The translations under genes and the position numbers were made by a program. Positions 46,041 through 56,460 of a stretch of 64,000 bases of DNA are shown in pieces. Origin of the DNA: Luzula sylvatica (lineage: Eukaryota > Streptophyta > Magnoliopsida > Poales > Juncaceae); NCBI GenBank assembly GCA_946800325.1, contig OX326958.1:15528992-15592991 (forward strand). The letters run 5' to 3'. The notes below the pieces were generated by a model that saw only the letters and a list, made by a program, of their open reading frames with translations, did not search any database and was not told the DNA's origin. Positions within the stretch are counted from its first letter, which is position 1, and every line of letters begins with the position of its first letter.

Positions 46041-47712
46041 CTTGGTCCGGAGTTGATTAATTAATTCGCCAAAAAGTCCAAAATCCAAATTTCCTAAAAT
46101 AATAAGAACTAATTAATTTAACAAATTTCAAACAAACATAAAATATACTTAAAACAAATTAAAATTCCATATTTAATAAGCCTACAAACTCTAAAAATTC
46201 ATAATTACAATACCTAAAACAAAATCAGAACAGATTCAAAAATCCTAAATAAAATAATTATTTAATCCTACAAAACCAGATTTAAAATGCTTATGAATCC
46301 AGATTCAAAATTTTTTACACCTAATTAAACCTAAATTTAAATCTAACCTAACCAAACCGAGAAAGATAAACATACCTTCAAACAAATAGATAACAAGAGA
46401 CTTTCCACTACACCAGACCCGAGTGTCGAGAGAGCAGCCGAGATATATAAGTTTCACCTAAAAAAACAAATTTAAACAAAAATAAAAAAAACAAGTTTAA
46501 AAAAACAAATTTAGAACAAATTCAAAATTTCTAAAAAAAAATAGTTATTTAAGCCCAAAAATCCAGATTTAAAATCCATATGTAAAATCCAGATTCATAA
46601 TTTTTTAAACCCAATTAAACCTTTATTTAAAACAGATTTTAGCCTACAAACCCTAATCAAACCTAATCAAACCTAAAACAAATTCAACACAGATTCAAAA
46701 TTCCTAAAAAAATTAGTTATTTAAGCCTAAAAATCCAGATTTTAAATCCATATGTAAAATCCAAATTCAAAATTTTTTAATCCTAATCAAACCTAAATTT
46801 AAATCTAAATGCTAACTAAACCGAGAGAGAGGAGCATACCTTCAACCAAGAGAGAGCAGGAGAGTTCCTCGGATTTCACCACACCAAACCCGAGAGACGA
46901 AACAGCAGCCGAGATTTTACTCTTCAACCTAAAAAAACAAATTCAGAACAGTTTAAACCTACAAATATTCCAAAATTATATTTAAAAAAGATTTAAATAA
47001 AAAAATTCAGATATAAATTAAAGCAGATACAAAAATAATTTTAAAACCTATTTAAAAAATAATCACAGACCTAATTAATCAGATTTAAAACTGCTTTAAA
47101 ACAGATTTACAATAACATATTCAAATAAAACACCCAAAACATAGACCTAACAAAAACAGATTTAAAAAAATCAATTCGAAAATAAAGGAAGAACAGATTT
47201 GCTCAAAAAAAAAAGTTTAAAAAAACCGAGATAATTAAGCCTAAAAATAAAAACGAAACAATCCAAAAAAAAATTCAACATATTCTAAACCTAATCAAGC
47301 CTAAAAATTCAAAATTAACATAATTAAGCGGCTAAAGAAAAATTCAACCATTGAAACGAACAACTACCTTCAACCATAAAAAAAAACGAGCAAACCTTCG
47401 GAGACGGAGAGGGAGGGGGGCTGTGAGGGCGACTGAGGGAGGGGGGCTGTGAGGGCGACTGAGGGAGGGGGGCTGTGAGAGCGTTGAGAGCGTTGAGAGG
47501 GAGGGGGCTGTGAGGGCGACTGAGAGGGGACGGGATTTGTGAGGGCGACTGAGAGGGGAGGGGGGCTGTGAGGGCGACCGAGAGGGGAGGGGGGCTGTGC
47601 GGGCGAAGGGGGAAGGGGAGAGAAGGAGAGGGGGGGGAGGGGGGGGGGGGTTGGTGGCTGTGAGAATGGATAAGCGAAAAGGGGGACGAATGCTGGGCGG
47701 GGTTATATATAT
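46041..47712 (-). promoter_or_regulatory. Probable CACTA transposase promoter and 5' UTR exons
   Basis: On the minus strand a TATA-like TATATATATAA (47703-47712) is followed by a leader ending at donor GAAG/GTAG (47368). Candidate non-coding exons with AG and GT borders follow at 46928-46840, 46457-46376 and 46093-46041, before the coding exon acceptor at 45150. The second and third are related (both contain CTCGGCTGCT and end TTGAAG/GTATG), suggesting an exon-intron duplication. Inferred from splice-site patterns only. Confidence 0.4.
47398..47650. repeat. G-rich minisatellite in CACTA transposase leader
   Basis: About six or seven units of roughly 30-38 bp carry GAGGGAGGGGGGCTGTGAGGG and GCGACTGAG, followed by a purine/G-rich run. 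It lies in the predicted 5' UTR, where multiple G runs could form G-quadruplexes on the plus (antisense) strand. Confidence 0.8.
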
Positions 47713-47724
47713 GGGTGCTAATCA

Positions 47725-48295
47725 TATCCCCGACGGGCCGTCGGTATGTATTACCGACGGTATTTGTTATCTGCGACGGGCCGCGAGAATATTTGCGACG
47801 GGTTTTGGATGGGCCCGCGGAGGGCGCGGTTTTTGAATACTTCTGCGACGGTTATATTTTCACCGACGGGCCGACGGCGGGCTTCACCGACGGGCCGCGA
47901 GAACTATTTGCGACGGGTTATGGATGGGCCAGCTGAGAGCGCGGTTTTTGAATGCATCTGCGACGGTGAGCGTTTCACCGACGGGCCGACGGCGGACTTC
48001 ACCGACGGGCCGAGTAACACCGACGGGCCGACGGCGGGCTGCACCGACGGGCCGAGTAACTACGACGGGCCGATGGAATTCTTTTGCGACGGGCCCAGTA
48101 AGTACCGACGGGCCGACGGGGGATTGTTCCGACGGTTTTATAGGTCTTCGACGGGCCGACGGGAAACATGGGGTATCTCCGACGGGCCGACGGAAATTAT
48201 ACCGTCGGTGATAATTTTCTGCGACGGGCCAACGCAAAAGGTCCTACTTATTAGCGACGGGCAGTCGCTGAAGAAAGACCCCCGTCGCTGATAAG
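47725..48295. repeat. CACTA right subterminal repeats
   Basis: More than 20 copies of GACGGGCCG-type and CCGACGGGCCGACGG units alternate with short spacers up to the terminal repeat. Open frames across this block are an artefact of the repeats. Confidence 0.9.
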
Positions 48296-48311
48296 CCCAT
48301 CTGTTGTAGTG

Positions 48312-50045
48312 TATCTCTATGCGGGCTAGTGGGAGTAGAATAAATCTCGAAAGAGATCGAGATCTGAAAATGAACATTGTACCGATGAAAGTTGACATGG
48401 CTTCATCAAGAATTGATGAACGCAAGTCGAACACACAAAGGAATTTTTCGTAGATCAAGTAGGCTATATCATAAGCCGGTAAATACGGATTTATCGTGGC
48501 TAATGATGATAGATCGAAATCATATGATGATTTGATATCCTACAAGGATGCTATGAAAAGTTGATTCCACATGACATGGTGTCATGAAATCTGAGATTCG
48601 ATCCATGTAAATTATCTAGTTCAGAACTTGATTTCATCACTTTCTGGGTTAGACCCGTGAAATGTGAGTAGGTTTTTCAAGATGAAGAACCTACATGGAT
48701 AGGAATACGTATATATATAAAGCGAGGCTTTTTGCGAAGAGTTTCATGCAATTCATAGTCGGACTATGAAGAAACGTTTTCGCATGTTGCCATGCTTTCC
48801 TATTCTCGAAATTATGCTTGCCATAATCGCGTATTATGACTATGTGATGTGGCAAGATGGATGTCAAAACCGAATTTCTTAACAGAAATTTTATTAAAGG
48901 ATGTGTACTTGACACAACCTTACGGTTTTGTCGATTCATAAGAATTGGAATAGGATATGCATGCTTTAACGATCCATATGATGGATTAAAGAATGCTTCT
49001 CGGAATTGGAATATTCGTTTTGACAAAGTTATAAACAGTTATAACATTGTCGGAACGAATGAAAACTTTGTGTATACATGAAGGTTAGTGGGAGCTGCGA
49101 CGTTATATTTCTTGTAACGACAAAGGATTTAGACGAGACCGCTTATGAAATAAGCGTGAAGATCTATATGATAGATCTAAGAAGTTCCTCGTTCTATGTT
49201 ATAGCACATATATCGACATATTGTTGAAAATGGTTTTCAACATATTACTCCTTGGCGGAGTTAAATCAAAATGTTGAATGACAGAAATTTTCAAAGGCTC
49301 GATGTGAGACATCAAGCAGCGCGAAAAGTAATAATATGATGCCTTACATTTGATGTTAGTATCTATTATATCTGTCATGATATGTATGTGGCTATACGTC
49401 GTACACATAAGTCGTCTAATTTACCGTCAATAAATTCATGGGAATCACATGAGTTTGAATGTAATTGAATTACATAAGACTAACTCTTGTGAATGTATAA
49501 TGGTTATACATTTATATACATAATGATTATGTATATTTAAACCCATTGGAATCTGTATTTATAGCGGTGAATGTTATCCTTGAATACTTTGCGAAAGAAT
49601 TCAGGATTTTTATCTATAATGGTGTGGAGGACGTGTTGGTTATAAAGAGTTATAACAACAACAGTTTCCAAAGATTAAGCACGTCCAAATATGTAGCACG
49701 ACTTTCGATCACAAAGTGTGTACATGTTTTGCTTAAATGAAAACACGGTTATGTGGAATGGTTCCACAAGACCAATAGTTTATGATTCTATGTACGGAGG
49801 CGAGTATATTGCGGTTATTAATCGCAAAAGGAAGTGGTATGGATCAAGGAAACATGACCAAACTCTCGTAGCCACGAGTTATCGGATTTATGGTTGTTTA
49901 TTGCGTGAAACGCAATAGTACAAGCCAAAAATGCCGCGGTTACAACCACTTCTAGCCAATACTCAGAAAATTTCATTTGATCCATGAAATTTTGTGAAAA
50001 GATGTGATCGTAGGTATTGGAAATGTTCCAATCCTGCTGAAGATT
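48312..50045 (+). pseudogene. Copia-3 reverse transcriptase / RNase H relic
   Basis: This continues the element after the CACTA insertion. QMDVKTEFLNRN near 48855-48890 and LKNASRNWNIRFDKVI near 48988-49035 are RT motifs, with deletions removing the sequence between them. A weakened RNase H block (GGEYIAVINRK) lies near 49795-49835, and the C-terminal DCHAMTMG-like end near 50100. No open frame is long enough to be functional. Confidence 0.78.
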
Positions 50046-51317
50046 AACACTAGCGGGAACGTGCGGACCCGTTTACAAAACCGCTCTCTCTAGTCGCGCG
50101 TGACTGTCATGCGATGACTATGGGTATGGAGATACCTAGAGGAGGAAGAAGAGAGTAGAGTGTAGTTATCTAATACGATAGTCCTCGCAGGTTGTGGGTA
50201 CCCATAGGTAAACGTTGTATCACACAAATACTTAATCCATATGAATGCATCCCTTTTAAAATTTTTGTTTACTTAAATTAATATGCATTCACCTTATATG
50301 AAAACTGTGTGCGGGTTGTGTAATATGATTGTTACATGAACCCTGATTTGAGCTTGTGTGGACGTCGATATGGTTGAGGACCATGTGCAGCGAAACCGTC
50401 ACACTTAAAGTGTCATTTCTAAACATCCCTAGTCGCGGGTCAGTTTGCTTAAGAGAGAAGCATTACTATTACAAGGGAATAGACTGAACGCGTACACTAG
50501 TACGTTAGCCGAGGAGATGATTATGTTTTGCTAATCATGGGACAAGGTGTTTGTCGAATCGGGAACGTAGATATATGTTAGGTTACATGTATTGGATATG
50601 ACCGAAGCCGCGAGACCATGACATGGTTTAGTCATTATAGATGGACTTGCGACGGATGGGGTTTTAGATTCTTCATACTTGAGGGGATCATTGATTGCGT
50701 TACGTGCGTAACACAATGCTTTGATATGATCTTACGCTCACCGTAACAGGGAGTTAAAAGGGTCATCATTGGGTATTGTCCGAAACACGGAATTCAATGT
50801 GAGTCTCCAAGATATGAATTGTTTATTCCGAAAGGAAGAGATATCTCTTAGGCGCCGCTCGATGAGTCGATTAACGAAAACCGTGGCCACGGTCATTGAT
50901 ATTAATGGTTAATATCGATTGAAATTTGTTAACTCAACTCGGAATCGGGGAATAAGTGTAGTTAATCAAATTATAAGGATGACTATTACCATGCCTTTTG
51001 ATTAACGGATATCGTAAACAAGAGAACTAGTAACCGCTATTCGAGATAGGCACAATGATCACAATCATTATTCGTTTAACATGGGTAGCTATGATGGAGT
51101 GACTAGATCCCGCTCATGAGCTTGTAGGCATTGGAAACAACCTACTGCCATCGTTAATTCGAACCTACATGGTCACACAACGAGTCGTACTAAGTCGGGC
51201 TTGATCATAAAATTGTCACATTGGATGTGCATAGCTTGGTATTTGATACGCGAGCTATATTCTCTAAAATCGTGCGTATTGGATATGCATGAGTACCTTT
51301 TAGGTAGATCTGAAATT
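50046..51317 (+). other. Copia-3 long 3' non-coding region
   Basis: About 1.2 kb lies between the end of the RNase H relic and the polypurine tract. No domain is recognised. Such a long 3' spacer is unusual for a simple Copia element and may hold decayed or extra sequence. Confidence 0.5.
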
Positions 51318-51328
51318 GAGTGGGAGAC
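51318..51328 (+). other. Copia-3 polypurine tract
   Basis: GAGTGGGAGAC directly precedes the 3' LTR start at 51329, the expected plus-strand primer position. Confidence 0.75.
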
Positions 51329-52328
51329 TGAAGGAAATACAGTTTCAGGATCAACCGTAAAAGTGTACACAAGGATAAACGAATGTAGTCGTACATTCGT
51401 GGCCATAACTGTCAGTGGGAAAATCCGATTTGAATGATTCAAATTGGGTTATATAGATAATTAGATTATCTATAACCTTCATGTAGAAATATATTTCATA
51501 TGAACGAAGTATTAGTGTCGTTTATGTGAAATACCGAAAGGGTGCAACAGTATGACATACAGTTAGTAAAACAGTCATAACTTTTGCATACGAACTCCAA
51601 TTGGGCTGGGACAAATTGGGTTGTGTAAATAATTAGATTATCTACAACTTTCATGTTGGGTGATTTTCTGTCTGAGAAATTTATCAATTTCGAAAGGACA
51701 GAATACTGACCAGGTTCATGCAGTTTTCTGTGTGAGAGGGTGTATATTTGATATACATGCCTTTTGGCTAATCCTGATCCTATTAGGTATAAATAGGATA
51801 CTTTCTCTCTCATCCAAATCAGTTGAATCATTCTAAGCAAGTGATTATTCTGCCCAATATACACAAGAAAAGAGCAAATTCAGATTTGATCTTTAGTGAG
51901 TGAAAGGGTGCGAAGAGAGAGAAATCGAGAAAGGAGTTTCTCGAGTAATAGAGAATCGATTAGATCGAGCAAGTTCGCCGGTGCATCGTCTAGGCAGGTG
52001 CATCCGCGACCGACGTCTTGCGACTCACGGTGGATACAAGTAGAGGAGCGACAATTGTGGCTCTTGGATTGTGATCGACTCAAGGAGTGAGAAGACGGTC
52101 AACGAACGGTGAAAGACGCGTGGTATGGGACGCGCGGATTGTCACCAACGTGACAGGAGATAGAAGGCGGCGATCAACCCTTCGTGCGTGATCAATTTCA
52201 CGCTGGTATAGATCTATCCTTCTATTCGCATCGTACCCTCGAAGTCATGGCGTGATCTCGGGAATCGGGGAATCGGACCGGGCCTTCATTCCGCTGCGCG
52301 GGTCCGGGGTCGAGGATATTCCCCATCA
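51329..52328 (+). repeat. Copia-3 3' LTR
   Basis: The same length as the 5' LTR (1000 bp), with 9 substitutions and no indels seen by eye. It ends CCCCATCA and is followed by the target duplication TTCGT. Confidence 0.95.
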
Positions 52329-52430
52329 TTCGTCATGACGGACTGTGTAATTTTTGTTAGTTTTGCATAATCTTATTGTGCATCCAATCGTTTCGACGAA
52401 CGCGTACGTTCATCTATCCCCTAAAAAAAT

Positions 52431-52574
52431 ATCGACCCTAGGTCCGGACCTAGTGGGCTTGGCCTTTGGCCTTGAAACTAATCATGATCAATGAATTATC
52501 TAATTTATTGCTAAAATTATACAAACCTACGTGGTTACATCGAAAGTCTACAATGTAGGGAGTTCGTCCTAGAA
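52431..52574. other. Unassigned junction sequence
   Basis: This lies between the truncated family B LTR and a Ty3-gypsy fragment. It includes the palindromic GGTCCGGACC. No gene is seen. Confidence 0.4.
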
Positions 52575-52848
52575 CTAATCAGGCACGAAACTAATAGTCT
52601 TGCATGCGACACAAATCAATATAACTATCAGTGACTGGTGACAGCACACCAACACTGTGGCGATGTGACTCTTCCTGCTTGCATCTTCCGCAACATTCGC
52701 CTTGCCAGGATGGTACAGTACGTCCAGATCATAATCACACAACACTTCTATCCACCTACGTTGCCGTAGGTTGAGGCCACGCTGATCAAAGATGTACTTC
52801 AAACTCTGGTGGTCCATGAAAATCTGGCACTTCACGCCATAAAGATAG
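52575..52848 (-). pseudogene. Ty3-gypsy RNase H fragment
   Basis: The minus strand encodes [18 protein letters not shown], then [26 protein letters not shown] and a DALSRKSH-like end, the conserved RNase H / connection region of Ty3-gypsy polyproteins. It is cut abruptly at 52848 by the family B LTR and loses its frame at the other end. Confidence 0.88.
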
Positions 52849-53869
52849 TGAAGGAAATACAGTTATAGATCAACTAGTATATTGTACACATGAGGGTAGA
52901 TGAACGTACACGTCCATCGTGATGATTGGATGCACAATATGATTGTGCAAATCTGACAGAAATAACATTGTCCGTCGTGACGGACTGGTGGTCCGTCATG
53001 ACGGACCTTAAGGTTTTCTGCAGTATTAGACATAAATATATATAGTCCGTCGTGACGGACTAGTTGGTCCGTCGTGACGGACCAATATAAGAGATTTTTG
53101 TGTTCCAATCTGTGAGTATAGCGTTGTGACGGACTGGTTGTCGGTCATGACGGAGCTGCGTCACGACGGACTGGTTGATCAGTCATGACGGAGCCTAGTA
53201 GTAACGGCTATATCAGTAAATGTGATACGTCCGTCGTGACGGACTATGGTGCGTCATGACGGACTGTACTCCGAATTCTGGATTTGCAGTTTCTTTTCAG
53301 ATACTCATTAATACCCCATTAAATCAGCCTTGATTATAAGATTATGGCTGATTCATCTTCTTCCTTCTGGCCATTCTTCTTTGCTAAGAAACATTCTTGT
53401 GAGACAAGAAAGAAAGAGAGAAAAAGAGATTGAGATTGAGCAAGTTTACGGTGATTTTAGGGGAATCACGCGTAACCGAGAGACGAGGCTCGCGGTGGAT
53501 ACAAGTAGAGAAGTTTCAACTGAAACTTTCTGTTGTGATCAATGTCGAGCATGGTCAGAGACAAACCGGAACAATTCCGGTTGTATACGACAAATCGGAG
53601 CTTCGATCTAGGTGTCGAATCGTACGGACGTGGGACGTGCGTGTCGCCGGAGTCGAAGCAAAGACAGTAGCAACTACGCAAGAATCAACCAGTCTCCGTG
53701 ATCAATTTCACGTGGTATGATTCTCTATGAATTAAGAGTCAATTTCCATGATCAATTACACATAATAATGATTCATGTCATTGAACCGACGATGTGGTTC
53801 TCGGGATCGGATCAGACCGGGCCTCACAATCCGCTGCGCGGGGCTCGGTAGTGATGCCGATACCCAACA
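52849..53869 (+). mobile_element. Copia family B LTR, plus orientation
   Basis: It begins TGAAGGAAATACAG and ends GATACCCAACA. The left flank is Ty3-gypsy RNase H (minus) and the right flank is Copia-4 integrase (minus). The 5-bp flanks do not match (GATAG versus CTAAA). A simple solo LTR should have matching flanks and continuous host sequence, so a recombination between two elements is likely. Its U3 holds a hairpin-pair array. Confidence 0.8.
52970..53265 (+). repeat. CCGTCRTGACGG hairpin-pair array in family B LTR
   Basis: Ten copies of CCGTCGTGACGG or CCGTCATGACGG occur as five pairs with centres 20-22 bp apart. In the first pair the arms plus AC/GT give 14 consecutive RNA pairs with a loop of 5. 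G.U wobbles occur on the plus (sense) strand. Confidence 0.9.
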
Positions 53870-55409
53870 CTAAAATCATCCGTAAATGTTATGAAGTATT
53901 GATAACCTCCTCTTGCCTCGGTACTCATTGGACCACATACATCCGAATGTATAGGCTCCAATAGTTCCTTGGATCTTTCTCCAACCTTGGAGAATGGTGC
54001 TTTTGTCATCTTGCCAAGTAAACAAGATTCGCATTCCACCATAAGAATCAAATTCAAATGAGTCCAAAAGTCCATCCTTATGGAGTTTTGAGATACGCTT
54101 CTCATTTATATGGCCAAGTCGACAATGCCAAAAGTAGGTCTATCAACTTTCGGTTTAATCCGATTTGTGTTAACTTTATAAATGGATTTATCATTTGTGT
54201 AATTTAAATCTAAAACGTAAAGACCATTTTCTAATAGAACATTTCCATAGAATAAATTATCCTTACCAATAGAAAATTCATTATTCTTAATAATAAATTC
54301 ATACCCATCATTAGCTAGTTTTGAAACACTAATAATGTTCTTACACAAACTTGGAACATAATAACAATTATTAAGTTCTAAAATAAATCCACTCGGCAAA
54401 GTTAAATGAACTTCTCCAACGGCCAATACAGCAACTCTTGCTCCATTCCCAACTCGAAGATCCACTTCGCCTCGTGCTAATTTTCTTCTACTTTGAAGAA
54501 CCTGCATATTTCGACAAATATGAGTTCCACAACCGGTATCCAATACCCGATTGTTCAAAGTTAAAATATTAACTTCAATAACGGTCATACCTGCGGTTCC
54601 GGCTTCCAAAGCCTTTCCCTTGCTTTTCTTCACCTCCTCGAGGTAAATCTTGCAATTTCTCTTCCAATGCCCACTCTTTTTGCAATGGAAGCAGGTGACA
54701 TCCTCGGATTTCTCCTTCCCTTTAGTCTTTGGTTTGGACAACGACTTGCCCGCACCGCCCTTGGACTTTTGTTTCTTACGAATCCCTCCTTGAATCACGA
54801 GAACATCCCTATAAACTCTTGCTTTGGGTTCTCCGGATGCCTTAAGCATCTCCGACTCAAAGTTCATGAGCATCTCATGGAGTTCGTCACGAAAGTCGAG
54901 AAAATCGGTGGCAATGCACACAAGATCAAATCTTGTTGCATTATTGGTGACACCTTTTCTCCCAATTTCTCAAGATGATCAATCAGCGATTGAACCTTTA
55001 ACACGTGAGTGCTAACCGAAGATCCGTTAGGCATCTTACAATTAACCAACTCCTTCAACGTATTGAACCTTTCAATGCGTTATTGCTCTTGGAACATTTC
55101 CTTGAGTGTCGCGTTAATGTCATACGCATCCGAATCCTCGAATTGCTTCTGCAAATTCGCGTCCATACATGCCAACATAAGGCACGTCACGTCATTTGAC
55201 TCCTTCTTAAGTTTGTCATATGCCGCATTATCTTCGGTCGAAGCCTTATCATCGGGAGTCACCATCTTTGTGTCCAACACGTGACTCTTGCACTCTTGCC
55301 TAAGAACAATTCTTAGGTTTCGGTGCCAGTCAAGATAGTTCTTGCTGACTAGCTTCTCCCTTTCCAAAACCGATCTAATCGAAATGGAGTTGGTGTTGCT
55401 TGATGTCAT
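53870..55409 (-). pseudogene. Copia-4 gag to integrase fragment
   Basis: The start is MTSSNTNSISIRSVLEREK at 55409, then UBN2-type Gag, zinc knuckle CFHCKKSGHWKRNC (near 54650), protease LDTGCGTHICRNMQ (near 54530), pre-integrase (HCRLGHINEKRIS-like near 54110) and integrase start (HSDVCGPMSTEARGGYQYFITFTDD). It is broken by frameshifts near 55080, 54920 and 54100 and cut at 53870 by the family B LTR. RT and RNase H are absent. Confidence 0.9.
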
Positions 55410-56460
55410 GATTGCTACAACGGAAAAATACTTTAAAATGAGATTGATACTAACATGTGCGAACTTATATATGCTTATATGATGATATGAATATGTTACT
55501 TTTATCAAATCAATAACCCTAATATTGATTCGGGATTCTAAATCCAATAACACTTCAAGATCCATATTTCGTGATCCTCCTACAAGTGACTTTGGCCGAC
55601 AAATAGGATCTCACTATTTAGGTAGGATAAATTCAATCGCATCCAATGCGACTCTTGACCCTTTATAGGATTTCGGTATCGAACCATATCATATATGATC
55701 CGAATTCCATTTGTGCATCATAACTATGGCCCGAACCCCAATCGGATTGGCTTGGACGGTTAAGTCACAACCGTGTCCACATATCATTCAATTAGACTAC
55801 AAGCGTGCCCGACTTTGGCCTGAACCCACGCTTGTCCCCAATCAACGCATGCTTCTCACGTTGATACATACAACATTGCACGCCCGACCATAATTATTAA
55901 CGAGCAAGTTTGCCTCAATTTTGGCCTGAAACCGTGCAAAGTGTAAGACCAACGTCGGAGGTTGTGAACATGGAAGGTATTTTATGACTTAAGTATTATG
56001 CAGGGATTTATATGATATAATCTAATTATACTAATGAGCAAGTTTATCATGATGAATGACCATAATTATTAATGATTAGGATCAAAATAAAATTTCCAGA
56101 AAAATGTATACTATCCGTCGTGACTCACACATGGTCCGTCACGACGCAAGTATAAGTTCCGTTACGACGGACTATGCAAAACAATTGTGCCTCAATTTTA
56201 CAGGGGTTAATTCACATTCGTCCGTCACAACGCACACTATATGCGTCACAACGGACCTCCTTAGTCCGTCACAACGCAACATCTTGCGTCACGACGAACT
56301 ATACAAAATAATTTTATTAAGATTTCCAGAAACTTTTGTGCAACTTTCGTCATGATGGACAGTATTGTCCATCACAACGATGAGAATTTAACATAGTCCG
56401 TCGCGACGCACAATGAGGTGCGTCACGACGGACCATTAAAATGCTCCAAATCCAACTCGT
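55410..56460 (-). other. Copia-4 leader with GGCCAAAGTC motifs
   Basis: Upstream of gag on the minus strand, GGCCAAAGTC (or a variant) occurs at about 55588, 55811 and 55919. The flanks match those in Copia-3 (GACTTAACCGTCC, CCTATAAAGG, CCTACCTAAATA). A hairpin-pair array follows at 56115-56430. PBS and LTR were not found; the element appears truncated near 56460. Confidence 0.75.
56115..56430 (-). repeat. Hairpin-pair array in Copia-4 leader
   Basis: About eleven copies of the 12-bp motif occur, mostly in pairs with centres 20-22 bp apart. In sense orientation (minus strand) arms such as CCGTTGTGACGCA and TGCGTTGTGACGG pair fully if G.U is allowed. On the plus strand the same positions are C/A mismatches. 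Confidence 0.85.

Larger units (their letters stand above)
37333..48311 (-). mobile_element. CACTA (CMC/EnSpm) DNA transposon, apparently intact
   Basis: The ends are CACTACAACAGAT and its exact complement ATCTGTTGTAGTG, with the imperfect terminal repeat extending about 30 bp (TATCAGCGACGG). TSD TAT flanks it (37330-37332 and 48312-48314). Dense subterminal repeats (CCGTCGCTGAT and GACGGGCCG types) occupy both ends. Two minus-strand genes, TnpD-like and TnpA-like, are both open after splicing. It lies in the integrase-to-RT interval of Copia-3. It is therefore younger than, or about the same age as, that insertion. Confidence 0.95.
33235..52328 (+). mobile_element. Copia-3: structurally complete Ty1-copia element with nested CACTA
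   Basis: Two 1000-bp LTRs (33235-34234 and 51329-52328) differ at 9 positions by eye. They are flanked by the 5-bp duplication TTCGT (33230-33234 and 52329-52333). PBS, leader, gag-pol relics and PPT follow in order. Without the CACTA insertion the element is about 8.1 kb. At 1.3e-8 substitutions per site per year (a rate used for grass LTRs), 0.9% divergence is about 0.35 million years. That date is only indicative. Confidence 0.93.
31377..52430 (-). mobile_element. Copia family B LTR, minus orientation, split into three pieces
   Basis: The pieces 31377-31890, 32980-33234 and 52329-about 52430 join into one LTR that aligns, in order and on the minus strand, with the plus-oriented family B LTR at 52849-53869. 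Shared features include GATGAACGTAC, TGGATGCACAATA, the TCCGTCATGACGGA palindromes, AATTCTGGATT, CAAGTTTACGG, GATTTTAGGG, GATCAATTTCACGTGG and the end GGTACCCAACA. It is interrupted by a solo LTR and by Copia-3. The U3 end is truncated or diverged near 52430. Internal sequence of this element was not found. Confidence 0.8.

Noticed and set aside
47597..48291. Overlapping open frames of 73-181 codons rich in TDGP/RRP repeats
   Set aside because: Created by CACTA subterminal repeats (GACGGGCCG units) read through. No protein family resemblance.
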